A stretch of 29,453 bases of DNA from Candidatus Parcubacteria bacterium (GCA_019662005.1 JAIFWG010000005.1:1-29453), one strand, 5' to 3'. Counted from the stretch's first letter, positions 20,550 to 28,795 are shown. The notes: a model not told the origin generated them from the sequence alone. Numbers and translations: made by a program.

Positions 20550-21758
20550 CTAAATAAAGTTAACGTTCTTGGGTGCTTGCCCTTGTTGAATTTGAATTAA
20601 TTCAGATCCCAATCGCTCGGAGTTGTGAGCCCTAAGACCCTCAAGAGCCTCGTTCACGTTATGCATACGACAGTTTTTACGGCAGACAGAGATGTCAAAA
20701 TTTTTCATAAACTCGATGTGTTTCCTTCGCCCTTCTCCCCACCAGATTTCTTTGAAGGTTTTTTCATTGATGTTACCAAGATCAAAATCTGGGTTACTAT
20801 TGTGGGCAGCACAACTTATGATCATACCGTCTGACTGAAGGTAGGCCCATGACATTGGCGTAGCCAGACACTTCTCATATTTGCGGTCATCCTCTTGATG
20901 ATCCAGGAATGCCTTCCAGCGAAAAACAACTTTAAATGTTTCAGTTTCCATTTCTCTAAGTTGACTCTCAATCTCTTCTAGCTCTTTGGTAATATTCTTA
21001 TAAGTCATCAATCCATACCTCCCCATACTTCCAGAGCTATAAGGATTCTGGCCATAAGGCTTAATTACCACATGATCCAGTCCCGTTTCTTTGGCTTTGC
21101 GTGCGAGCAGAGGCGCTTCTCGCCAGTTTGATGGAACGACATCACCGCTCACATCTATCGTGTCATTAACCAAAAGAACAGTCTGGCACCCAATTTCGCA
21201 ATCAAAACTGTACTTATTCCGCATCTCTACCGCACGTGCAAGATTTTTCCAGACAATATCCCAATGATAAGGCTTGGCCTGATGAATACGTGTATACCCT
21301 TCTTTGGTGCCAGCATTTATACTAGCTTTGATCCAGGACAGATACTTAAGAGATTTAAAACAAAATGTTCTCGTTAACCCTGTGGCATTGGTGGTCAGTG
21401 CTGTTTCAATGCCACTTCGTGCAGCCATATTAATCACAGATGATAATTCTCTGTGTAAAGTCGGCTCCCCCTCGCCAGCAAACATTAAACTTTTCACGCC
21501 CAGACCATGAGGATCTTTGTCTCTTAAGGCTGCAAGTTCCCTAATAAACGAGGTTAGTTGCAGAATACTCAAACTGCGGTCAGGATAGCCCATAACGTCT
21601 TTGGCGCAAAAAGTGCAGCGATGATTACAGGATCCGATAGGAGACACCTCGATATAAATCGGGGGCACAGAAAAAGGATCTTCGTGCCAACGCTTAATCC
21701 AATCTGGATGATAGGTAATTTTTTGACTATCAAATTGAGGATTAAATTCTCTTTCCAT
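20550..21758 (-). CDS. Radical SAM enzyme with SPASM/Twitch-type C terminus
   Basis: A 402-residue enzyme. The radical SAM cluster site is C44-x3-C48-x2-C51 (CNHRCTFC), followed by the SAM-binding FAGEGEPTLH motif (about 93-102). The C-terminal region has C297, C316, C359 and C363 in a DGMIISC...DLGNI...C-x3-C arrangement, consistent with one auxiliary iron-sulfur cluster. Relatives act on peptides, sugars or alcohols. It is 2 nt from the P-loop kinase in one operon and divergent from a GT2 gene. The start is preceded by CCTAAACA, a variant of the local TTAACAATG leader. Substrate unknown. Confidence 0.85.
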   Translation of the reverse strand: MEREFNPQFDSQKITYHPDWIKRWHEDPFSVPPIYIEVSPIGSCNHRCTFCAKDVMGYPDRSLSILQLTSFIRELAALRDKDPHGLGVKSLMFAGEGEPTLHRELSSVINMAARSGIETALTTNATGLTRTFCFKSLKYLSWIKASINAGTKEGYTRIHQAKPYHWDIVWKNLARAVEMRNKYSFDCEIGCQTVLLVNDTIDVSGDVVPSNWREAPLLARKAKETGLDHVVIKPYGQNPYSSGSMGRYGLMTYKNITKELEEIESQLREMETETFKVVFRWKAFLDHQEDDRKYEKCLATPMSWAYLQSDGMIISCAAHNSNPDFDLGNINEKTFKEIWWGEGRRKHIEFMKNFDISVCRKNCRMHNVNEALEGLRAHNSERLGSELIQIQQGQAPKNVNFI

Positions 21759-21794
21759 TGTTTAGGTACTTGTCCTAGAAGGTAGCAAAATATA

Positions 21795-21847
21795 ACCAAT
21801 TGGACAATAGCCAAAAATTATATTATAAAAAACAGAGTTCATTAACA
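21795..21847 (+). promoter_or_regulatory. Promoter and TTAACA leader of the first GT2 gene
   Basis: TTGGAC (21800-21805) is followed by an AT-rich -10 region around TATTAT (21821-21826). The leader ends CATTAACA directly before the ATG and has no Shine-Dalgarno sequence. Confidence 0.45.
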
Positions 21848-22570
21848 ATGGGTTACACTTTAAGTATTATAGTTCCTGCCCATAAAGAAAAAAGTAATCT
21901 GATGGACACAGTTTCTTATGTCATGTCTCAGGTCGTCTTACTCAGAGACCTAGTAACTGACTGGGAAATTATCATAGTAGATTCATTAGAAAAAGATGGG
22001 TCCAATGATGGAACTCCACAAATTGCGGATAAGTTATCTGTGTTCAACCAACAGATAAAAGTGATACACAATAACGGTTATGTAAATCTTGGACATAAAT
22101 ACTGGCAAGGTGTTGCAAAAGCTCAACTTGATTATGTGTGTATGGTTCCTGGCAAAAATACTCTTCACGGAGATTCAATTGTGAATCTTGTTAAAGCGCT
22201 GCCGGATCGAGGGATTGCTATTGGATATCAAGATGATATGAGTCGCCGCCCATGGCAACGCAGAGTCATCTCAAAATCATTTACAGCTTTTATGAATCTT
22301 GTCTTTAGGCTAGACCTAACCTATTACAATGGCACAACGATAATTCCAACAGCGTTGCTTAGAAGCTTAAATCTGAATACGACAGATTTTGCTTATATGG
22401 CAGAGATTCTTGTAACCTTAATAAAAAAGCGCAATCTTCCCTATGCCCAAGCACCTTTTTATACGAGGGGTCGAAGATCATATGGCAAAACACGCGCTCT
22501 AAAATTTGATAATATCCTAAGTGTCTCAAAAACAGTTACTAAACTTTTTAAAACAATCTACTTTTATTAG
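21848..22570 (+). CDS. GT2-like glycosyltransferase, paralogue of the 25353 gene
   Basis: A 240-residue GT-A fold protein starting MGYTLSIIVPAHKEKSNLMD; an upstream TTG at 21800 lies in the promoter and is rejected. IIIVDSLEKDGSNDGTPQIA is the nucleotide-binding part. The position of the DxD metal motif reads PGKN (MVPGKNTLHG), so it lacks the acidic pair. The C-terminal half (RPWQRRVISKSFTAF, LTYYNGTTI, FAYMAEILVTLIKK) aligns with the second GT2 in the island. It has no membrane helices. Activity could be lost or metal-independent. It is divergent from the radical SAM gene and ends in a strong terminator. Confidence 0.85.
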   Translation: MGYTLSIIVPAHKEKSNLMDTVSYVMSQVVLLRDLVTDWEIIIVDSLEKDGSNDGTPQIADKLSVFNQQIKVIHNNGYVNLGHKYWQGVAKAQLDYVCMVPGKNTLHGDSIVNLVKALPDRGIAIGYQDDMSRRPWQRRVISKSFTAFMNLVFRLDLTYYNGTTIIPTALLRSLNLNTTDFAYMAEILVTLIKKRNLPYAQAPFYTRGRRSYGKTRALKFDNILSVSKTVTKLFKTIYFY

Positions 22571-22593
22571 TGGTCCATCGCGGACCACTTTTT
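22569..22593 (+). terminator. Terminator of the first GT2 gene
   Basis: AGTGGTCC (22569-22576) and GGACCACT (22582-22589) with loop ATCGC, followed by TTTT. It starts within the TAG stop. Confidence 0.85.
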
Positions 22594-22594
22594 A

Positions 22595-22622
22595 TTGACC
22601 AAGGCACTTTTTGTGGTAAAAT
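22595..22622 (+). promoter_or_regulatory. Promoter of the ThDP enzyme gene
   Basis: TTGACC (22595-22600) and TAAAAT (22617-22622) are spaced 16 bp, with TGG before the -10. A 19-nt leader ending CCTTAACA leads to the ATG at 22642. Confidence 0.7.
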
Positions 22623-22641
22623 AATCCAGCGAACCTTAACA

Positions 22642-24432
22642 ATGAAACTATCTGATTTTGTTATCCACTATCTAGCCGATTTAGGGATAAAACACGTATT
22701 CGTGGTTACGGGAGGGTACGCGGTCAACCTTATTGATTCTTTTTTTGAAGAACCAAGGATGCATCATATCCCGGTTCACCATGAACAAGTGGCAGCAATG
22801 GCAGCCGAAGGCTATGCTCGATTTAATGGACTAGGGGCGGTAATTACCACTAACGCTCCGGGAGCGCTTAATCTTCTCAATGGAATCAGTGGTGCCTATA
22901 ACGACTCTATCCCAGTAATTTTTATTTGCGGACAAGTTAACCGTTCACGTTGGAATCGAGCCAAAGGAGATCCAGCCGGCCGAGAAGTTGTTGATATTGT
23001 CACAATTGTCCAATCCTTGACCAAATATGCCCAATACGTAGAGGATCCCAATAAAATCAGGTTCTATCTAGAGCAGGCGGTTCACATGGCTACAAGCGGT
23101 AGACCAGGACCGGTGCTGCTGGATATTCCTCTGGATGTTCAAAAAGCTGAAATCAAGCCAGAAAACTTATCGGGACTTGAGTGGTCTCTAACTCCACAAG
23201 AATCATCTCCTAATCTAGATCAGCAGATCCAAGAAGCCTGGAGTCTTGTGCAAAAGGCAAAACGGCCGGTGCTATTACTCGGAGGTGGTATCAATATTTC
23301 TAAAACTCAGGATCAAGCAAGATATTTAGTTGAAAAACTGCAAATTCCTACAGTTGTTACTTGGTCTGCATTGGATGTGCTTCCTTATCACCACCACTAT
23401 TATTGTGGAAACATCGGAAGTTATGGCAACCGAAGAGCTAACTTTACTATTCAGAATAGTGATTTAGTACTTGCTCTGGGTGCTCGCCTTAATGTCAGAC
23501 ACACCGGTGGTGAGCCTGAAACTTTCGCCCCAGAAGCGGCAAAAATTATGGTAGACATTGATCGCTTTGAAATTGATCGATGTCGAGTAAAGATTGATCT
23601 CCCCATTCACAGCGACCTAAGAACCTTCTTAAGCAAATTTATAGAGTTACCCATTGGCCCACTTAGTATTTCTCCCTGGCTTTCGCAAGTATCTTTATAC
23701 AGAGGTTCATTACCAGATGTTCTGGAGACAGACTGGCGACAAGAAGGATCTGTTAATGTTTATGTCTTTATGAAGGCTCTTTCAGCACGAATTTCTTACG
23801 AAGTTCCTGTAGTAACTGATTGCGGAGGTAACTTGATCTGGACTATGCAGGCTTATCAAGTGCAGAACCACCAGCGTGTTTTTTCGAACATGGGATTGTC
23901 CTCTATGGGCTACTCTCTCGCTGCTAGTATTGGTGTTTGCCTCGCAACAGACAGAAAACCCGTGGTCTGTATCATTGGTGATGGTGGGCTACAAGTCCAT
24001 ATCCAAGAATTGCAAACCATTAGATACCACAATCTGCCAATAAAGATTTTTGTCATTAATAATCGAAGCTATGGAATTATCAAACAGACCATTGAATCAT
24101 GGATGGAAGATTCAAAACTCCACGGCAACATTGCAGTTTCAGGAAAAGATGGGTACAGCACCCCTGACTTTGAAGAAATTGCCCATGCATATAATATCCC
24201 AGACTTCTGCATTCACAATCAAAAGGAACTCATAGTTATCCAAAACTGCCTCACAACACCTGGACCAGTTCTTTGTAATGTAATGCTGGATGAAGATCAA
24301 AGGATCGCCCCCCGCTTAGAGTTCGGGCGCTCACTGGAAGACCAGCATCCACTCTTGGATCGAGAGATTCTTGAAAAATTAATGCTTGTAAAACAGAGAA
24401 AATCAACTCAAAAAGAAAGAGAAGGTATCTAG
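22642..24432 (+). CDS. ThDP-dependent enzyme of the acetolactate synthase family
   Basis: A 596-residue enzyme. The frame is open from 22570, but the promoter placement makes the ATG at 22642 the start. The N-terminal pyrimidine-binding domain has E48 (VHHEQVAAMAAEGYAR), the conserved activator Glu. The central domain has RPVLLLGGGINIS. The C-terminal domain has the ThDP motif GDGG (446-449) to NN (473-474). Family members decarboxylate pyruvate or similar 2-oxo acids and join the fragment to a second molecule. In sugar loci, relatives such as YerE attach an acetyl branch to a nucleotide sugar. With glycosyltransferases, a PanB homologue and radical SAM enzymes around it, a role in an unusual sugar or acyl group is more likely than valine biosynthesis, but this is inference. 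Confidence 0.88.
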   Translation: MKLSDFVIHYLADLGIKHVFVVTGGYAVNLIDSFFEEPRMHHIPVHHEQVAAMAAEGYARFNGLGAVITTNAPGALNLLNGISGAYNDSIPVIFICGQVNRSRWNRAKGDPAGREVVDIVTIVQSLTKYAQYVEDPNKIRFYLEQAVHMATSGRPGPVLLDIPLDVQKAEIKPENLSGLEWSLTPQESSPNLDQQIQEAWSLVQKAKRPVLLLGGGINISKTQDQARYLVEKLQIPTVVTWSALDVLPYHHHYYCGNIGSYGNRRANFTIQNSDLVLALGARLNVRHTGGEPETFAPEAAKIMVDIDRFEIDRCRVKIDLPIHSDLRTFLSKFIELPIGPLSISPWLSQVSLYRGSLPDVLETDWRQEGSVNVYVFMKALSARISYEVPVVTDCGGNLIWTMQAYQVQNHQRVFSNMGLSSMGYSLAASIGVCLATDRKPVVCIIGDGGLQVHIQELQTIRYHNLPIKIFVINNRSYGIIKQTIESWMEDSKLHGNIAVSGKDGYSTPDFEEIAHAYNIPDFCIHNQKELIVIQNCLTTPGPVLCNVMLDEDQRIAPRLEFGRSLEDQHPLLDREILEKLMLVKQRKSTQKEREGI

Positions 24433-24452
24433 CTCGCCAAGGCGAGCTTTTT
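24431..24452 (+). terminator. Terminator of the ThDP enzyme gene
   Basis: AGCTCGCC (24431-24438) and GGCGAGCT (24441-24448) are followed by TTTTT. The stem begins within the TAG stop. Confidence 0.75.
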
Positions 24453-24454
24453 GA

Positions 24455-24482
24455 TTGACTTTTATGTGTCTCGTGGTACATT
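24455..24482 (+). promoter_or_regulatory. Promoter of the panB locus
   Basis: TTGACT (24455-24460) and TACATT (24477-24482) are spaced 16 bp, with TGG before the -10, matching the ThDP gene promoter in design. The leader ends CCTTAACA before the ATG at 24500. Confidence 0.65.
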
Positions 24483-24499
24483 CAACACATTCCTTAACA

Positions 24500-25356
24500 A
24501 TGGAAAGAGTAACCATTCTTACTCTTCGTAAATTGAAAGAAGAAGAAAAGCGCGTTTCAATGCTTAGTATTCACGACAAGAAGCGGGACTTGAGATAATC
24601 ATTGTCGGAGACTCTTTAGGTATGACAGCGCAGGGTAAAAAAAATACTCTTTCGGTCACTATGGAAAATATGCTTTACCATGCCTCTCTTGTGAGAGCTG
24701 GCAACAGTAAATCATTTTTAGTTGGCGATATGCCCTTTGGGTCTTACCAATCATCTGACCAGTCCGCTGTTTCCAATGCCTGCAAGTTTATTCAGATGGG
24801 CTGCGAAGCCGTAAAGTGCGAAGCGAGCTTGAACCTCATTAAAAGAATCAGGGCCATTGTCAGAGCAGAAGTACTGGTTATGGGCCACATTGGCCTTAAT
24901 CCACACAAGATCCATGAAATGGGCGGGCACAGAATTCAAGGCAAAAACCTAGAAAGTGCGCGCGAATTAATTAAGACTGCAAAAGTATTAGAAGACGAAG
25001 GCATCTTTGCTCTCCTTCTTGAGGGGGTCACAGAAGAAGTCGCTACAATTATAAGAGAGAATGTAAGTATTCCGGTCTATGGAATAGGTTCGGGAAAGAA
25101 TTTAGACGGACAACTGCTTATAAGCTATGACCTTTTGGGGCTATACAAGGGTTTCAATAAAAAACCGATTTACATTCCAGAGTATCGATTACTTTCCGCA
25201 CAAACAGTTGGAGACAACGTCTTCCATCTTTTCAAACAATGGATTTCTGATGTTAGGAATGGGATATATCCAAGTCATTCTCAAGCTCATCACATGCACA
25301 AAGAATATATTCTTGAGCTATCTCTCGAATTAAAAGCACAAACCGCAGCTACTTAG
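24500..25356 (+). pseudogene. panB: Frame-disrupted ketopantoate hydroxymethyltransferase (panB)
   Basis: PanB transfers a hydroxymethyl group from methylene-THF to 2-oxoisovalerate. The gene is split between two frames. From the ATG at 24500 the first frame gives MERVTILTLRKLKEEEKRVS then MLSIHD, and ends at a TAA (24596-24598). The rest of the protein, EAGLEIIIVGDSLGMTAQG onward, is in the next frame and runs to 25356 with intact motifs (FLVGDMPFGSY, AVKCEAS, MGHIGLNP, GKNLDGQLLISYDLLGL). About seven residues usual between HD and EAGL are missing, which suggests a deletion of roughly 22 nt. The second frame has an ATG only at 24622, after the metal-binding VGDS, so an active enzyme from it is unlikely. 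It may be a real lesion or an assembly error. Confidence 0.8.
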
Positions 25357-25372
25357 GCTGCGGTTATTTTTT
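25341..25372. terminator. Shared terminator of panB and the second GT2 gene
   Basis: AACCGCAGC (25341-25349) and GCTGCGGTT (25357-25365), with a 7-nt loop that holds most of both stop codons, followed by ATTTTTTT on the plus strand. Confidence 0.85.
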
Positions 25373-26087
25373 TACCTTTAATTTGGACTTCCCAAAAAAG
25401 AACAGAAAGGCTTTTTATTGATTGTTTAACGCTATTTAAGTTCCAGGCTTTCCCTTTTCGATCTGTGGGTTTGAGTTCCATAGGCAACTCTCTGATCTTT
25501 ATTCCTGACTTAGCCATGTAAATAATGGTTTCTGCCATATAGGCATGACCTTGAGCTGACCAAGGAATCCTCATCAAGAGGTCGCGTCGATGGACCGACA
25601 TTCCGTTATAATAACGGAATCTTAGAACAAAAGCTCCGTTACAGAGAGTGACAAAACCTCGAGAAACAATCCTAGCTAGCAAAGGCCTTGTTTCTGTATT
25701 TTTAGTGTAAGTAATTATTGAATCAGATTCTCCTATATGATTCATAACCTCGGTGATGGAGTTACCAAAAATAAGATCGCTACCTGCTAACCACATAACA
25801 TATTCTTTGGTAGCCTTTTGGACTCCTCGCCAGTACTGATCGCCGAGTGGTGAAAGAAAATTATCGGCATAGTGAACCACTCGAGGGTCGCTCTTTGCGA
25901 CTTCTTCGGCGATATCAGGCGTCCCATCATGAGTCCCGTCGGGTCTAGTACAAGTCAGAATTAAAATCTCATAGTCGGTAATATTTGCCGCTTTAAGAGA
26001 TTCGATTATCGTATGATAAGTAGCCCTAAGAGCAGGACCTTCGTTGTAAGCTGTGATCAGGACTGATAAAGAAGGTTTTGAATTCAT
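25353..26087 (-). CDS. GT2-like glycosyltransferase, paralogue of the 21848 gene
   Basis: A 244-residue GT-A fold protein. Recognisable parts are SVLITAYNEGPALRATYHT, TRPDGTHDGTPDIAEEV and WLAGSDLIFGNS, where AGSD stands at the DxD site. The C-terminal half (RPLLARIVSRGF, FRYYNGMSV, AYMAETIIYMAK) aligns with the first GT2. The closest known fold is dolichyl-phosphate-mannose synthase-like GT2, without membrane helices. AAGGAG lies 8 nt before the ATG, one of the few Shine-Dalgarno sequences in the island. It converges with panB, overlapping by 4 nt. Donor and acceptor are unknown. Confidence 0.87.
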   Translation of the reverse strand: MNSKPSLSVLITAYNEGPALRATYHTIIESLKAANITDYEILILTCTRPDGTHDGTPDIAEEVAKSDPRVVHYADNFLSPLGDQYWRGVQKATKEYVMWLAGSDLIFGNSITEVMNHIGESDSIITYTKNTETRPLLARIVSRGFVTLCNGAFVLRFRYYNGMSVHRRDLLMRIPWSAQGHAYMAETIIYMAKSGIKIRELPMELKPTDRKGKAWNLNSVKQSIKSLSVLFWEVQIKGKKITAA

Positions 26088-26099
26088 CTGATATGCTCC

Positions 26100-26130
26100 T
26101 TACAATACATCTTATGCCGTATCATTGTAA
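26100..26130 (-). promoter_or_regulatory. Promoter of the second GT2 gene within an inverted repeat
   Basis: On the minus strand TTTACA and TATTGT are spaced about 18 bp. They overlap a perfect 7-bp inverted repeat, TTACAAT (26100-26106) and ATTGTAA (26124-26130), which could bind a dimeric regulator. Confidence 0.45.
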
Positions 26131-26180
26131 ATGGGCGTATCGGTATGTTATACGCAGTTGATGAGAATTGCAATAAGAAA

Positions 26181-26200
26181 AAGCCTCTTTGTCGAGGCTT
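26181..26200 (-). terminator. Terminator of the methyltransferase gene
   Basis: AAGCCTC (26181-26187) and GAGGCTT (26194-26200) form the stem. On the minus strand it is followed by TTTCTTATT. Confidence 0.8.
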
Positions 26201-27104
26201 AAAGACGCTTTGCAATAGTTAGAAATTGTCCATCAATCCCTGGTATAACTTGTGAGCCAATTCCTATTTTTTTAACGAACTTGAGCGTGGTTGATTTCAA
26301 GAAGAAAAGTGTTTTTTTAAACTTTGTGTTTTCTGTAAGCCGGTAGAAATAGTCAAAGAGTCTCGTTGCAAAATCCTCAATCGTAAAATAAAAAATGTTG
26401 AACCCGTATTGAGGCGCCATTTTCAAAACTTTAAAACCATTTACTTGCAGAAAAGTATCCATGGTTCGGGCACTAAAATAATATAAATGTTCTGGAGGCC
26501 GAATCGTTCCTCTGCCGACCAGAGAATCAAAGTCAACAGTTACAATAGCAAGCAAACCACCCGGTTTTAGCAAACGATAAGCGGCTTGAGTTTCTTCTCT
26601 AGGATTCTGAAAATGCTCAATAGTACCTAGCATCAAAACCACATCAAAAGATTCGTTTTGATAAGGCAAATCGGTAACACAACCAACTTTTACATTTTCG
26701 ATGTGCAATTTTTCTCGAGCATAAGTAATCGCATGCTCATTTAAGTCATTACCATGTGCTTCAAATCCGTATTTTTGAGCAACCTGAAGCGCAAAACCAA
26801 ACGCACAGCCAATATCTAGAACTTTTCCCACAGAACAAAATTTCACCAACTCATCAAAAACCCGACAACTATTTTTAATAATTGCAGGCTGGTCTGCTAA
26901 ATAATCGCTATAGCCGATGGTTGCTGTTTCTGATCTTAGAAAATATTCTTTGGCTCCATAGAATTCCTGAAAATCGGAGTTGTCCGGTTGAGGATTTACA
27001 TAAACCAAACCGTCGTGCAGACACTTAACCAGTGAAAAATTATTATTTACTGCGTGAAGTTTAGTATCGTTTTTTTCACAAATGACACAGGTTACCTCCT
27101 TCAT
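26199..27104 (-). CDS. Class I SAM-dependent methyltransferase with N-terminal zinc-ribbon-like segment
   Basis: A 301-residue protein starting MKEVTCVICEKNDTKL. An ATG at 27182 is in frame but lies upstream of a near-perfect promoter, so 27104 is the start. C6 and C9 (CVIC) with C28 and H30 suggest a small metal-binding knuckle. The SAM-binding motif is KVLDIGCAFGFAL, the acidic second motif is GNDLNEHAI, and FDVVLMLGTIEHFQNP completes a Methyltransf_11/23-type fold. Such two-part methyltransferases are common in surface-sugar loci, where they methylate nucleotide sugars or glycan ends. Substrate is unknown. Its divergent promoter overlaps that of the radical SAM gene. Confidence 0.88.
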   Translation of the reverse strand: MKEVTCVICEKNDTKLHAVNNNFSLVKCLHDGLVYVNPQPDNSDFQEFYGAKEYFLRSETATIGYSDYLADQPAIIKNSCRVFDELVKFCSVGKVLDIGCAFGFALQVAQKYGFEAHGNDLNEHAITYAREKLHIENVKVGCVTDLPYQNESFDVVLMLGTIEHFQNPREETQAAYRLLKPGGLLAIVTVDFDSLVGRGTIRPPEHLYYFSARTMDTFLQVNGFKVLKMAPQYGFNIFYFTIEDFATRLFDYFYRLTENTKFKKTLFFLKSTTLKFVKKIGIGSQVIPGIDGQFLTIAKRL

Positions 27105-27120
27105 GTTAATGATCCGAATT

Positions 27121-27163
27121 ATCGTACAAGAACCTTGCAGAATGTCAATATTTACTATATGAT
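27121..27163. promoter_or_regulatory. Overlapping divergent promoters
   Basis: Minus strand: TTGACA (27143-27148) and TACGAT (27121-27126), spacer 16, serve the methyltransferase. Plus strand: TTGCAG (27135-27140) and TATGAT (27158-27163), spacer 17, serve the radical SAM gene. The minus -35 lies inside the plus spacer, so two polymerases could not bind at once. Confidence 0.65.
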
Positions 27164-27181
27164 CTGCCCAGCACATCGACA

Positions 27182-28774
27182 ATGAAAATTCTCTTTGTAA
27201 CGAGAGTTGTTGAATACATAGATCCGATGAACATCGAGCTAATGTCAGCTCTTGCTCGCCGAGTGGGCCATGCTACTTACTTAAGCATTCTGGCTCAAGA
27301 TGACCTTGAGGCTGACGTTCGAAGAATTAAACCCGACATTGTGGCTTTTAGCACCCTTACTGGTGAGGTGTCACATTATCTCAAAGCAGCGGCAGTAGTT
27401 AAACAAGTATCTCAAAACATTATTACAGTAATGGGAGGACCCCATTGCACTTTTTTTCCAGAAGTAATCGAAGAAAAAAATATCGATTATGTGGGAAGCG
27501 GCGAATGCGATGATGCGTGGCCCAATCTTTTAACTGCGCTGAATACAAAAAAAGATGTTGATTCAATATTAAACATTTTTACAAAAGATAACTGGGCTGG
27601 CAAATGGAAGGCGGCTGGAGAAAATAGAAGGAACCATCTTGCAGGAAGAACCACTAACTTAGATGGGCTTCCATTCTTTGACCGAGAGCTGGTGTACAAT
27701 CACACACCTCTTGGAGAGTTTCCCATGCTTTCTTTCATGGCCTCGCGAGGCTGTCCTTTTGAGTGTACTTATTGTTTTGAACCAAAGTTCAACAAAATTT
27801 ATTCCAAGAAAGGACCAATCTTTAATCGCTATAGCGTTGAACGGCTTTGTGAAGAAATAAAAGAAGCTGTTACTCGTTGGCCTAAACAGTTCGTTAAGTT
27901 CTACGATGACATGTTCTTTGTGAACAAAGATGTAAAAAAGGATCTCTGGCTCCAAGAATTTGCCGAAGTATACCCAAGAGAAGTGGGATTACCATTTTTC
28001 TGCCTTACTCGTTGCAATGTTCTGACAGAAGAACATTTACAGTTACTTAAACCCGCTGGCTTGCACTCGCTTACCATGTCAATTGAAGCAGGAAATGAGT
28101 ACATCCGATCACATGTCATTAAGCGGCACATGACAGAAGAGGAAATCAGACACGCCTTCTATCTGTGCAAAAAATACAACATCGTTACATTCGCCAATTC
28201 AATTTTTGGCATTCCTGTTAAACCAGAAATTATGGCCGAACAGGGCAAGACTGCGATTGATTATGATATCGAGTCCTTAGATATCAATATCGACTGTAAG
28301 GTAACTTTCGCCGAATTTGGCACTGCTTACCCTTATCCGGGCTGTGAACTTTCGGAATATGTAGTTGAAAATGGCTGGTTTGATCAAAATGACTTTGATA
28401 AGCTCCACATCAGCTATGCGGCCGAGAGTCCACTAAACTGCTTTTCACCGAAAGAGAAGATGATGCAGAACAACTTAGCCCTACTAAGCACCGTATGTGT
28501 CGCCTTTCCGTCTCTTCGAAATTTAACCGTAAAAATCCTAATCAAATTGCCTCTAGCCAAGCTGTACTTCCTGCTCTATTACTTAACCAAGGGATACCTC
28601 AATGTCTTTAAGGTATACCCCATGAAATTCACTTTTTGGAATTTACTAAGAAATATGGCTAGAAGTTTCAGATTGGAATGGAAAAAGCGCGCTCCTGGTC
28701 AGCGCTTGTATAAGAAGCCGAACATTTCCAGTAGCCCAACGAATCAGATGTTAGGAGGATCCTCAAAAATCTAA
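27182..28774 (+). CDS. B12-binding-type radical SAM enzyme
   Basis: A 530-residue enzyme. The N-terminal part (about 1-130) has the Rossmann-like order of B12-binding domains (ILFVTRVVEYIDP, PDIVAFSTLTGE, ITVMGGPHCTFFPE, IDYVGSGECDDAWPNLL). The classical DxHxxG cobalamin motif is not evident, so B12 may not be His-ligated or may be absent. The radical SAM site is C191-x3-C195-x2-C198 (SRGCPFECTYCFEP). The C-terminal 130 residues include a hydrophobic segment (LTVKILIKLPLAKLYFLLYY) that may associate with the membrane. Relatives perform methylations or rearrangements in cofactor, lipid or antibiotic synthesis. It shares a divergent promoter region with the methyltransferase gene. Substrate unknown. 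Confidence 0.88.
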   Translation: MKILFVTRVVEYIDPMNIELMSALARRVGHATYLSILAQDDLEADVRRIKPDIVAFSTLTGEVSHYLKAAAVVKQVSQNIITVMGGPHCTFFPEVIEEKNIDYVGSGECDDAWPNLLTALNTKKDVDSILNIFTKDNWAGKWKAAGENRRNHLAGRTTNLDGLPFFDRELVYNHTPLGEFPMLSFMASRGCPFECTYCFEPKFNKIYSKKGPIFNRYSVERLCEEIKEAVTRWPKQFVKFYDDMFFVNKDVKKDLWLQEFAEVYPREVGLPFFCLTRCNVLTEEHLQLLKPAGLHSLTMSIEAGNEYIRSHVIKRHMTEEEIRHAFYLCKKYNIVTFANSIFGIPVKPEIMAEQGKTAIDYDIESLDINIDCKVTFAEFGTAYPYPGCELSEYVVENGWFDQNDFDKLHISYAAESPLNCFSPKEKMMQNNLALLSTVCVAFPSLRNLTVKILIKLPLAKLYFLLYYLTKGYLNVFKVYPMKFTFWNLLRNMARSFRLEWKKRAPGQRLYKKPNISSSPTNQMLGGSSKI

Positions 28775-28795
28775 AACCCGCACTATGTGCGGGTT
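28775..28795. terminator. Shared terminator of the radical SAM and SIS genes
   Basis: AACCCGCAC (28775-28783) and GTGCGGGTT (28787-28795) with a TAT loop. It abuts the TAA of the radical SAM gene and overlaps the stop of the SIS gene. Confidence 0.85.

Noticed and set aside
24500..24600. Programmed frameshifting to express panB
   Set aside because: A slippery site is not evident and about seven residues are missing at the junction, so a simple shift would not restore a normal PanB.
24622..25356. A short functional PanB starting at the 24622 ATG
   Set aside because: It would lack the first strand and the VGDS metal-binding Asp that lie in the same frame just upstream; no promoter or leader precedes that ATG.
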